From: Desmodus rotundus
Lineage: Eukaryota > Chordata > Mammalia > Chiroptera > Phyllostomidae
Assembly: GCF_022682495.2 (NCBI RefSeq)
Contig: NC_071391.1
Coordinates: forward strand, 107,429,195-107,493,194
Direction: 5' to 3'
DNA: 64,000 bases
How positions within the stretch are numbered: position 1 is the first letter of the stretch; every line of letters begins with the position of its first letter. Position numbers and translations under genes: made by a program. The notes under the pieces were generated by a model that was not told where the DNA came from, did not search any database, and was given only the letters and a program-made list of their open reading frames with translations. This document shows positions 1-9,752 of this stretch, piece by piece.

Positions 1-462
1 TCAGGAGATTTCCAAATTGAAGATCTGGCAACAGTGGGTCTCTATTTTCTCAGGCAGCAGCATGATTAGCAATGGCCCAGTTGAAACGGGATATGTCCTC
101 TTCATGTGATGGGATTCTTCACCGCTTCCTACTGTGTTCCCAACATGGAGACCAGTGTCAGTTGCCATTTATCATAAATATTCTGGTGACTTCCTTGTAC
201 TAGAGAAGTATTTCTTATCCCCAGGTCTCCATCTGTGGAGGTCAGCCTTCAAGATAGCTCCCAATGATCCCTGCCTCCTGTTCCCACCCCTGTGTCCTCA
301 TTCACCTCCTCTGCTGTACCAGGGTTGATCTTTGTGACCAGTGGCACATGGCAGAGGAAATAGAACGTCATTTCTGAGATTGTTATAAAAAACTGTAATT
401 TCCATTTTGATGCCTGCCTTTATCTCTTCCTCTTGTATTTTTTGTTCTGGGGGAAGCCCTCT
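1..462. other. Unassigned intergenic DNA
   Basis: This is AT-moderate single-copy-like sequence with no long open frame, RNA gene or repeat I can name. It precedes a MaLR-like LTR relic. Confidence 0.4.
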
Positions 463-743
463 GCAGAGGACCATGTGATGAGGAGCTCAGTTCTCTGGCC
501 CACAGCCACCGAGGAGCGGAGGCTTGTCAGCTGGTGAGCTCGGCAGTGGGTCCCGCAGCCCCCATGAGTCTTCCGATGGCTGCAACCCTGGCTGACCATT
601 CCACTGCGATGTCCTGAGTGACACCGAGCCAGAACTGCCCAGTGAAGCCATCCCCAGAAACTGAGAGATAATAAATATTTCTTGTTTTATGTTGTTAAGA
701 TTTGGTGTAATTTGTTACTCAGCAATGAACTAATTCCCTATCA
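463..743 (+). mobile_element. Old MaLR (MLT1-like) LTR fragment
   Basis: The 3' part reads AGAGATAATAAATATTTCTTG, then TTATGTTGTTAAG and TTTGTTACTCAGCAATGAACTAATT. This is the polyadenylation and terminal segment typical of MLT1-class LTRs in + orientation. The 5' part is too diverged to delimit. Confidence 0.55.
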
Positions 744-1164
744 AAATTGAGGAAATGAATAGATCAGGAGTGCTGTGTGATTCCAGAAAACTTAAGAACG
801 AGCATATTCATTTGTGGAAGTAAAGAATACTTCCATCGTTATGAAACCTGCCATCCAGCCCTGTGCTGCTATGTGGGAAAGACAGGAGATGTCAGTTCAT
901 GAGCCAGGCCTACTGTACTTCTTCACATCGGCTACCTGGCCCTCCCGGGGCTTTGAGTTTTCCAAGCTTGCCGTAAAGCAGTGGTTTGCAAACTGTTTTT
1001 GACCTTGACAACCACCCCTTCCCCTGAAGAAGTACGTGAAATACATTTCGCATTGCGACCCAGGGCTTATAGGAGCATATACAAACGAAAGAAGTTTCGC
1101 CGGGACAGTACACTCTTACTCTGAGGGATGCACTCTAACCTTCTTTCTATTCTGCTCCTTTCAT

Positions 1165-2270
1165 TTTAAAACCCTTTTTATTTTGAAATAATTCTAGACT
1201 CACAAGAATTTGCAAAGAAAGTACACTCAGGTCCCCTGTGTACTCAGTGGTGACATGTGCCTAACTATAAAGCAGTATCTAAACCAGGAAACGGGGAGTG
1301 GTGCAGTCAACAAACCATTTCCAGACTTTACCAATTATTATGTGCACGTGTGCGCACGCGTGTGGGGTTCTGTGCAGTTTTTTCACGTGTACAAAGTTGT
1401 GCAATCACCACAATCGGGATACAGACCTATCCCATCCCCATGAAGGGAACTCCTCACTCTCCCCCTTCAGAGTCTCGCCTCCTGCCACCTCACCCCCACC
1501 CATAACCCCTGCAGCCACCATTCTGGTCTCCATCTCCAAAATTTTGTCTAAAGTTGGCTTTCCCCACTCAGCATAATGTCCTCGAGATCCATTCAAGTCG
1601 TTGAGTGTGTCAATAGTTCATTCATTTTTATTTCTGAGTACCACCTACTAAAGGTCACTCCGACTGTTTGTGGTTTTTATCTGTTAATAATGCTGCTGTG
1701 AACATTTGTGTACATTTTTGGGGGTGTGTGAGGACATAAGTTTTTATTTCTCTGAGCTAAGTGTCCAGGGAGTGATTGCTGGGTCATACGGTGAGAGAGC
1801 GTTTGTTTTATAAGTAACTGTCAAACAGTTTTTCAGAGAGGCTGTATCATTTTACTTTCCCACCAGCAATGTATAAGAGATCTAGTTTCTTAGCATACTC
1901 AGAGCATACCAATATTTGGTATTGTCACTATTTTATTTATTTATTTTCAGAGAAAGGGGAAGGGAGGGAGAAAGAGAGGGAGAAATATATTGATCAGTTG
2001 CCTCTCACGTGCACCCCAACCTGAGACCAGACCTGCAACCTGGGCATGTCCCCTGACCGGGAATCAAACCAGCGGGCAACCTTTCACTGTGTGGGATGAT
2101 GCCCAACCAAAGGAGCCTCCCTGGTCGGGGCACTATTTTTTATTTTAGCTCTTATAATAGACGTGGAGTTATATCTCACCAGGTTTTAATTTCATTTTCC
2201 TAATGGCTAGTGGTGTCAAAGTATTCTTTTCCACTTTATTATTTCATTAAAAACACTGTTACCTACCCAT
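1165..2270 (-). mobile_element. Old LINE-1 3' fragment interrupted by a SINE
   Basis: Read on the - strand, the segment matches the end of L1 ORF2 and the 3'UTR. On the + strand it shows the reversed motifs ATTTCTGAGTACCACC, GGGAGTGATTGCTGGGTCATACGG and CCACCAGCAATGTATAAGAG. The match resumes after the SINE at 2131 (TCTTATAATAGACGTGGAG), so the SINE landed inside an older L1. Confidence 0.65.
1931..2130 (-). mobile_element. VES-type tRNA-derived SINE
   Basis: This is a reverse-orientation copy with an A-rich tail (TTTTATTTATTTATTTTCAG), a GA-rich body, CCTGACCGGGAATCAAACC (reverse box B) and a terminal CCTCCCTGGTCGGGG. It is flanked by the direct repeat CACTATTTT (1926-1934 and 2131-2139). 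It is inserted into an old L1. Confidence 0.85.
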
Positions 2271-2717
2271 TTGCTTTTATAAACCACTGGTGGGTTGTGA
2301 CCAACAGTTCAAACACTGCCACAGTGGCTTAGCGTCCGTTATCCAGAAGCCATCCCTTTAACTTCTAGGTGCTGCTTTCACTTCCACAAGACAGCTGTTT
2401 CAGAAATTTTGTGTGTGACCCAGATGTCCTCTGGGGTCTGACAAAGACCTAGATACAAATGATTACAACACTTACAATTACACTTTGAACGATTACAGTT
2501 TGATGCATTCCCATGGTTTCTCTGACTTTTCAGGAATATTCTGTTCCTGTGGTTACTTGTGGTTTCTCTGCACTTCCGTGTCTCCATATTGATGCAGAGC
2601 CAAACACGGATAGCCCTTAGTCTTGCCTTTCTTCTTCACAGCAACTATAGACATAAAGCTGGTGTGTCCAGCACGACTTCTACCAAAGGGTTGTGGGTTA
2701 AGGAGGGAAAAACCTAC

Positions 2718-2953
2718 ATTTTTTTAATCCTCACTTGAGGACATGCACATTGCTTTTAGAGAGAGGGGAAAGGAGGGAGAGAGAGAGAGAGAAACATTGA
2801 TGTGAGAGAGAAACATTGATCAGTTGCCTCTTGCATGTGCCCTCGACTGGGGATGGAACCCGCAACCCAGGCATGTGCCTGACCAGGAATTGAACCCGTG
2901 ACCCTGCTGTACACGGATGACAATCCAACCAACTGAGCCGCCCCAGCCAGGGC
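2718..2953 (-). mobile_element. VES SINE, subtype with AATCCTCAC tail
   Basis: This reverse copy begins with the alternative tail AATCCTCACTTGAGGACATG, then a GA-rich body, GAATTGAACCCGTGACCC and CCCCAGCCAGGGC. Flanking target copies resemble AAAACCCTACATTTTT. It abuts a second SINE. Confidence 0.85.
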
Positions 2954-2965
2954 AAAACCCTACAT

Positions 2966-3174
2966 TTTTTTTTAAAGATTTCATTTATTTATTTTTAGAG
3001 AGAGGGGAAGGGAGGGAGAAAGAGAGGGAGAGGAACATCAATGTGTGGTTGCCTCTCACTTGGCCCCCACTGGGAACCTGGCCCACAATCCAGTCATGTT
3101 CCCTGACTGGGAATCGAACTGGTGACCCTTTGGTTCACAGCCTGCGCTCAATCCACTGAGCTACACCAGCCAGC
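2966..3174 (-). mobile_element. VES SINE, inserted beside the preceding SINE
   Basis: This reverse copy has AAAGATTTCATTTATTTATT, GAGAGAGGGGAAGGGAGGG, GGGAATCGAACTGGTGACC and CACCAGCCAG. The target AAAAACCCCACATTTTT follows it. Together with the copies before the first SINE and between the two, this makes three target copies. Confidence 0.85.
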
Positions 3175-3738
3175 AAAAACCCCACATTTTTAATGACACA
3201 TCCTAGATCCTAAAAATGCTTTTAGTGCTTTGGGTGATCTCCTCTCTGTGCTTCTCCCAGGTAACCCCAAACTCACACTGCCTCACTATCTCCTTGCTTC
3301 CTTTTCTGATCCCCTTCTTCCCCTCTTCATTCTTCCCTTTTGGAATGACTAACTCCCCGTTTTCTCTCCAGTAGAGCAACGTCCTTGTTTCTTTTGCTAC
3401 CCTGGTTCCTGCTGAAAGCAAGTTTTCAGGACCCCTTTCCACTATAAGCTGAGGAGCTGTTTTCCCAAAGGTAGTTCTCTTCCTTGGTGGAGTTTTGGTG
3501 TTAGTTGGTAAGATACTATTCCTTGTGTCTTTTGGCGGATAGTCTGTCTTCTGTGTGTTTCTTTCACTTAAATGTTAGAGAAGTATTTTTTTCAAATGAA
3601 TGTTATTCCCTCCTCCCTGTACATACCTCCACAAAAAGGTCTTGGATTTCGCCTGCCCCTAATCTGTATGTGAAGCCTGCTCTCTGCACCATGCTTGACG
3701 GTGTTCTCCAGTCCTCTGTGTTCTCCCCTAGTTGTCTT

Positions 3739-4077
3739 AGTCTGTTCGGGCTGCTTTATCAAAATGCTATAGACAAAAGCAGCTTATAAACAGAATTTTA
3801 GCTCTTATGGTTCCAGGGACTGGGAAGTCCACGATAAGCTGTCTGGCCAGGACCTGCTTCCTGGTTCATAGACGGCCTCCTTCTCATTGTGTGCTCACAC
3901 GGTGGAGGGGCTAGGGAGCCCTCTGGGGTCTCTTTGTATGGGCACTAATCCCATTCATGAGGGCTCCATCCTTTTGACCTAATCACTTCCCAGAGGCCCC
4001 ACCTCCTAATACCAGCACCTTCAGGGGCAGGATTCCAACCCATGAAATTGGGGGAAACAAACATTCAGTCTGTAGCA
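3739..4077 (-). mobile_element. MaLR LTR (MLT1-type)
   Basis: Reverse orientation. It starts TTAGTCTGTTCGGGCTGC and contains CCTGGTTCATAGACGG, CACTAATCCCATTCATGAGG and GACCTAATCACTTCCC. It ends AACATTCAGTCTGTAGCA. This is a solo LTR of the non-autonomous ERVL-MaLR class, with no internal region. Confidence 0.8.
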
Positions 4078-4363
4078 CCAGTGCTCTAAGCTGATGAAAT
4101 TCTTGAAGTCACTCCGATACAAGACATGTCTACCGAAAACCAAATAAGGCTCTGTTTCTAGGGTTTTGCAGTTTTAATCTCTGTGGCATGCTCTTAGCCG
4201 ATGAAGAGGTGGGGGGCATACCTGGGATTAGGAAATGAAGAACGAAAGGACTTCAGAGCAAATGAGAACATGTATCCTTCCAGCTTCCTCCCTCCACCAC
4301 GGTGTTTCTGAGTGCCTGTGCTGTGCCCTGTTAGGGGTTTGGGAATGAATAAGTTGTGGCTAC

Positions 4364-4984
4364 GATATTTTGCCCCTTTTCACTCACACAAAAACCATCC
4401 CTTCTCACATTTTTAAAATGTGTCATGAGCCCTGGCTGGTGTGGCTCAGTGGACTGAGTGCCGGCCTGCAAACCAAAAGCTCACTAATTCCAGTCCCGGT
4501 CAGGGCACATCCCCGGGTTGCAGGCCAGGTCCCCAGTTGGGGCTGTGCGAGAGGCAACCAAATGACATCTCCCCCACCGACACATCTCTTCCTCTCTTTC
4601 TCCCTCCCTTCCCCTCTAACTAAAAATAAATAAATACAGTCTTTAAATCTTTAAAAATACATTTTTAAAATGTGTCATGAAATTGTATCCGTCGTGCAGA
4701 AGAATATAGAATATATTTTATTTAACAGTGTGCTAGCTGGCTTTATGATATTTAGACATGTGATATGTGAGCCTCCATTTGTACCCTTGTCCTGGGCTCT
4801 GCAAACATTGGGAGGAGTAGTTAGTAGCAGGAAACTGCTGAAAACAATATAAATGTAGATCAATATGGCATTGATTAAATAACATATGATACATCTGTAT
4901 AACAGAATCATATGTTACCTTTAATATCAAAAGAAAAAATAGTGGACTTGGAGCCAAAAGGCTACGTTGCAAACCCTGTCTCTT
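4364..4984 (+). repeat. Left arm of a 621-bp inverted duplication
   Basis: This arm is the reverse complement of 5657-6277 with no length difference and two base mismatches that I can find (near 4780 and near 4829). It contains a complete VES SINE with its target duplications, an L1-like 3' tract and only the last ~45 bp of a MIR. The MIR is complete next to the right arm, so this arm looks like the derived copy. Confidence 0.95.
4429..4658 (+). mobile_element. VES SINE in the left duplication arm
   Basis: This full-length copy runs from GCCCTGGCTGGTGTGGCTC to an A-rich tail. It is flanked by a perfect 22-bp target duplication (4407-4428 and 4659-4680). The insertion preceded the inverted duplication, because the mirror arm has the same copy and flanks. 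Confidence 0.92.
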
Positions 4985-5485
4985 TATGTTCTAAAGGATC
5001 GTACAGCCTAGTGGGGGACACAGACCTGGAAAATCAACCTAAAATAGTGGCTGAAATGAGAGCAATGAGAGAGTGAAGACTACAGAGTCTGGAGAGGGAG
5101 GAGCTGTGTATCTTGGGCCCTGTTGGATTCCTAGCCTGCAGAAACTGCCAGTCTTAGCCATGCTGGCTGTTTTTAGCCACTACATTCCTGGGGGTACTTT
5201 TTAAAGCAGAGTAACTGGGACATACACTGAGATATCTCTCTCTTCAGGTCCCAGATCTCCCACTCCCCTCCAGGGAAGCAGTCACTGTTGCCCATTTCTT
5301 GTACACTCTTTCAAGCCTATGTACCCGAAAGCATATATGATGTAGAAGCATATATGTATGTACACATATTTTACAATGTATTTTTACAAATGATAGTGTA
5401 TTATTACACCCTCTTCACTGTACTTTTTTCTTACTCTGTCTTGAGAATTATATCACATCAGTGCAAACAATGAACAGGATAATGC
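4985..5485. other. Spacer of the inverted duplication (first part)
   Basis: This holds unassigned sequence (about 4985-5235) and an AT-rich stretch (5240-5480) resembling an old L1 3'UTR in reverse orientation. It is single-copy in this window. Confidence 0.4.
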
Positions 5486-5690
5486 TGATTATTATATACA
5501 ATTACGTGTCCACCACTGTCCAAGCCCTTTACACACACTGACTCTCTAATGTCACGACAGTCCTGTGAGCAGAGTACTAGGACTTCCCTATTTATAGATG
5601 AAGATACTGAGGCACACAGGGGTTAAATAACTTAAGGTCACACGTCTAGTGAGCAGAAGAGACAGGGTTTGCAACGTAGCCTTTTGGCTC
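5486..5690 (+). mobile_element. MIR SINE
   Basis: The core reads CCCTTTACACACACTGACTC, TATAGATGAAGATACTGAGGC, TTAAATAACTTAAGGTCACA and TTTTGGCTCCAAGTCCA, in MIR order. It crosses the inner breakpoint of the right duplication arm at 5657. Confidence 0.85.
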
Positions 5691-6277
5691 CAAGTCCACT
5701 ATTTTTTCTTTTGATATTAAAGGTAACATATGATTCTGTTATACAGATGTATCATATGTTATTTAATCAATGCCATATTGATCTACATTTATATTGTTTT
5801 CAGCAGTTTGCTGCTACTAACTACTCCTCCCAATGTTTGCAGAGCCCAGGACAAGAGTACAAATGGAGGCTCACATATCACATGTCTAAATATCATAAAG
5901 CCAGCTAGCACACTGTTAAATAAAATATATTCTATATTCTTCTGCACGACGGATACAATTTCATGACACATTTTAAAAATGTATTTTTAAAGATTTAAAG
6001 ACTGTATTTATTTATTTTTAGTTAGAGGGGAAGGGAGGGAGAAAGAGAGGAAGAGATGTGTCGGTGGGGGAGATGTCATTTGGTTGCCTCTCGCACAGCC
6101 CCAACTGGGGACCTGGCCTGCAACCCGGGGATGTGCCCTGACCGGGACTGGAATTAGTGAGCTTTTGGTTTGCAGGCCGGCACTCAGTCCACTGAGCCAC
6201 ACCAGCCAGGGCTCATGACACATTTTAAAAATGTGAGAAGGGATGGTTTTTGTGTGAGTGAAAAGGGGCAAAATATC
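5657..6277 (-). repeat. Right arm of a 621-bp inverted duplication
   Basis: This arm mirrors 4364-4984 at about 99.7% identity, with a 672-bp spacer (4985-5656). Its inner edge lies inside a MIR that continues into the spacer, so the sequence here is contiguous and probably ancestral. Confidence 0.95.
5983..6212 (-). mobile_element. VES SINE in the right duplication arm
   Basis: This is the mirror copy of the SINE at 4429-4658, identical along its length as far as I can read. It has the same 22-bp target duplications (5961-5982 and 6213-6234). Confidence 0.92.
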
Positions 6278-6564
6278 ACAGATGACTGAATTTGGTAAGT
6301 ATTATGCAGGTTTAGGTGTTCTATTCATGGGCTGGGAACGTGGAAAGAACAATAAAATAAAGGCACACCTGATTCATAAATTGTTAGAAATGTATTCCAC
6401 AAATTATTTTACTTTCTCTTGAGCATAATTACTAATTGTGTTTTATCAAATGTTCACATAACACGTGTTCTTTAGATAGCAATGATCTACACCATTAAAA
6501 AATAAAAAGGAATTATATTCAAAATGTGCAAAATTCAACTTCACAGTGGATTTTCTTTTGAAAA
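6278..6564. other. AT-rich intergenic spacer
   Basis: About 290 bp of AT-rich sequence between the two inverted-duplication systems. I recognise nothing in it. Confidence 0.4.
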
Positions 6565-7394
6565 ATATTTATATTTTTATTGAATTTATTGGGGTGATAT
6601 TGGTTAATAAAATTATATAGGTTTCAGGTGTACGGTTCTATGATACAGTATCCGTACATGGTATTGCGTGTTCACCCCCCCCCACGTCAAGTCTCCTTCC
6701 ATCACCATTTATCCCCTCTATGCCCTCTGCTACTCCCCCCAGCCCTCTATCCCTCTGGTAATCACCACACTGTTGTCTGTGTCTGTGAGTTTGGCAGAGT
6801 TCTTTTTGCTTAATCCCTTTACCTTTTCCACCCAGCCTGGCAACCCCCCTCCCCTCTGACCACTGTCAGTATGTTCTCTATGAATGAGTTGGTTTCTATT
6901 TTGTTTATTAGTTTATTTTGTTAATTAGATTCCACATATGAGTGAAATCATATGATACTTGTCTTTCTCTGACTGGCTTATTTTACTTAGCACAATGCTC
7001 TCCAGATCCATCCATGCTGTTGCAAAGGGTAGGAGCTCCTTCTTTCTTTATGGCTGACTAGTATTCCATTGTGCCAATGTACCACAGCTTTTTTATCCAC
7101 TCATTTACTGATGGCCACTTAGGCTGCCTCCAAATCTTGGCTATTGTAAGTAACTCTGATGAACACAGGCGTGCATATATTCTTTTGAATGGGTGTTTTG
7201 GGTTTCTTTGGATATATTCCCAGAGGTAGAATCACTGGGTCACAAGTCAGTTCTATTTTTAACTTTTTGAGGTACCTCCATACTGCTTTCCAAAGTGGCT
7301 GCACCAACCTGCATTCCCACCAACAGTGCAAAAGAGTTCCCTTTTCTCTACATACTCACAAATACTTGTTTGCTTATTGATTTATTGATGATCA
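6565..7394 (-). mobile_element. L1 3' end, inverted copy (left arm)
   Basis: On the - strand this encodes the C-terminal part of L1 ORF2 ([20 protein letters not shown] and onward) and the 3'UTR. It is about 99% identical to 14951-15775 in the opposite orientation. Differences are a 2-nt indel near 7163, single-base changes, and length variation in a G-run near 6675. It ends exactly where the 5'UTR of the large + strand L1 begins. Confidence 0.88.
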
Positions 7395-9178
7395 ACAGGC
7401 GCCCTCTTAAAGGGCCATTGCACAAAATCTGGTTTGCAGCCTCTCACCCTGGGCTTTGGCAGAGGGAAGACAGAGTGGACTAGAATCTTGTGAGGAGAGT
7501 CGGGTTTGTGGCTGGGGGGAGTGAGCTGAAGGATGAGCTACCAGGATCTTGGTGCTGAGTCATTCTCTCATACAGCTGATGTCACCTTTTTTGGGTGGAG
7601 CACTCCCCTTTGTAAGGCATTAGCCCCACCCTCTGGACTTCCTCTTGCCCCACCTCGTGGAGCTTTTGCCCTGCTGAGGAGTAAGCCACCTTGGCCAGGG
7701 TGTAGAGGTCTGGGCAGACTCAGAGGGTGTCCATGACTGAGTTGTGTGGCTCCAGGGTATAGACCATCCTCCCCACTTTCTTGTGAACCTGACTGGCACT
7801 TCCCCCTCACAGGAAATCAACTAGCCCCCACCCTCAGGGTTCCAGCAGCTGTACCACCTGACTCCTAGTACCTCCATCCTGCTGAGGTCAGGGCAAAATC
7901 TGGGACAGAATGAGTTGTGTGGCTCTGGGGTGGGGCCCACACCCTCCACCTTCCCCAAAGCCTAACCAGCACTTCACCTTCCTGGGAGATACACTAACCC
8001 CATCCTCCTGTTTCCTGGCAGCCACACCCAGCTGAGCTTCATCTCCTCCAGGCAGAATCTGGGACAGATGGAGGTGTGTGGCTCTAGGACAGGGGTCATT
8101 TTCCCCTCATACTCCTGACTGGAACAGAACACTCCATTTACACAGCCAAATCCTTTTATTTTTTTAATTTAATCTTTATTATTTCTTTCCATGACCATTT
8201 ATCCCCTTATATTCCCCTCCCCCCAGCAATCAACATACACAGCCAAATCTTGGTTTGTTTGGGCCTGATAAACTCTTGCTGGCCTCATCCTGACAAACTC
8301 CTTGAGATCCAGCCCCAACCCAAAAGTGTGTGAGCACCCAGCTGGTGGCAACTAGACTTGGTATACCTGATGACATTTGATGAGTGGCCTCAGACCCAGT
8401 GCTGCTACCAAGTTTAAACCTGTATCAATCTGGTGAACACCACTCGTCCCTACCTGGTGACTCATTGATAACCTACCTCATGCAACTCAAGTACAGCCAG
8501 AGGCTCTTTCACTGACTGAGCCTACCAGGTAGCCAGCAGGCAAAGGCAGATGCAGGCGGATTTCAGGATGCCTTGGGACTTTTGCAGACCTGCCCCCAGG
8601 CCTGGGGCTGGTAAAAGCCGACCTTGGTGCACAGCTTGGTCCTTCCTGCCCACACCCAGGCCCAGCAGAAGCAGCCATACACCATGGATTGCATGTAGCT
8701 CCAAAGGCATTGCCCAGAGCCAGTCCCAAGCAGCATCTGACATTGGCCTGAACCAGAGTCCCTTCCAAGAGGCCCACACCTCACACTGAGTTGCCAGCAT
8801 CAGACAACATCAGAGCAGGATCCAATAAGCTTTACTCATGCAAAGGGAGATCTCAACAGGCACTAGACCCTGCTGAGGCGAATTCTGCTTTGTGTGATCA
8901 GCACCTGCAGAGCAGCTCTCACATGGTGGTCAAGCTTGAGCCTCATAGTCAGCCAGCTGGCACATACTAATGGGCCAGTAGCAATCAAGACTCAATTATA
9001 ACACATGGGTTGACATAACTCACACAAGGGGGCATTCTTGTAGTACCCAGCTCAGGTGATCAAGAAGACTGCCCCACTGGACCCCACAGGAAACTATTAT
9101 GTAAGGTCACCCCACTAAGATTGGGAGCCATAGCAGATCTATCTAATATAGAGAAACAAACACAAAGAGGCAGCCAAA
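7395..9178 (+). mobile_element. L1 5'UTR with tandem monomers
   Basis: This 1.8-kb GC-moderate leader precedes L1 ORF1. Between about 7560 and 8150 it has roughly three related units, marked by GAGTTGTGTGGCTC near 7740 and 7911 and GAGGTGTGTGGCTC near 8071. Each is followed by a CTGACTGGCACTTCC-like block and a CTAGCCCC/CTAACCCC block. The unit length is about 160-172 bp. Such monomer arrays act as L1 promoters in some mammals (for example mouse). The 3' part (8250-9178) is single-copy leader. Confidence 0.7.
8153..8236 (-). mobile_element. 84-bp retroposed L1-like 3' fragment in the L1 leader
   Basis: A T-rich block followed by CCATGACCATTTATCCCC and a C-run is bracketed by perfect 13-bp copies of ACACAGCCAAATC (8140-8152 and 8237-8249). 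This is the signature of a short, heavily 5'-truncated retroposition event in reverse orientation. Confidence 0.8.
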
Positions 9179-9752
9179 ATGGGGAGACAAAGAAACACAC
9201 TCCAAATAAAAGAACAACAGAAATCTCCAGAAAGAGAGCTAAATAAAATGGAGTCAAGCAATTTATCAGATATAGAGTTCAAAACAATGGTTTTAAGAAT
9301 GCTCAACAGCATGAAAAAGGATAGAGAAACCATAAAAAAGGACCAGTCAGAAATGACAAGTACAAAATCTGAAAGGAAGAATAGACTGGAAGGAATAAGC
9401 AATAGGTTGGATGAAGCAGAGGATCGAATCAGTGATTTGGAAGACAAGGTAGAATAAACCACCCAATCAGAGCAGAAAAAGAAAAAAAATAATGAAAGAA
9501 AAATGAGGACAGTTTAAGGAACCATCAGATAACTTGAAGTGTAGAACATCTGCATCATAGGGGTACCAGAAAAATAAAGAGCAAGGGATCAAGAAACTAT
9601 TTAAATAAATAATGACCAAAACTTCTCTAACCTGGTAAAGGAAAAATACACACAAGTCCAGGAAGTGCATAGAGTTCAAAACAAAATGAATCCAAAGAGG
9701 CCCACAACAAGACACATCATAATTAAAATGGCAAAAATGAAAGAAGATTGTT
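9179..9752 (+). pseudogene. LINE-1 ORF1 remnant (N-terminal half)
   Basis: ATG at 9179 opens MGRQRNTLQIKEQQKSPERE, followed by a coiled-coil-like segment ending RISDLEDKVE. This is typical of L1 ORF1p, the RNA-binding trimeric chaperone of L1 particles. A stop at 9455 and later frame breaks (for example the mutated IIGVPE region near 9560) inactivate it. Homology continues to TRHIIIKMAK near 9735 and then stops at the inserted HAL1-like element. The remaining RNA-binding C-terminal part of this copy appears lost. It is the ORF1 of the host L1 that spans about 7.4-15.78 kb. Confidence 0.8.
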
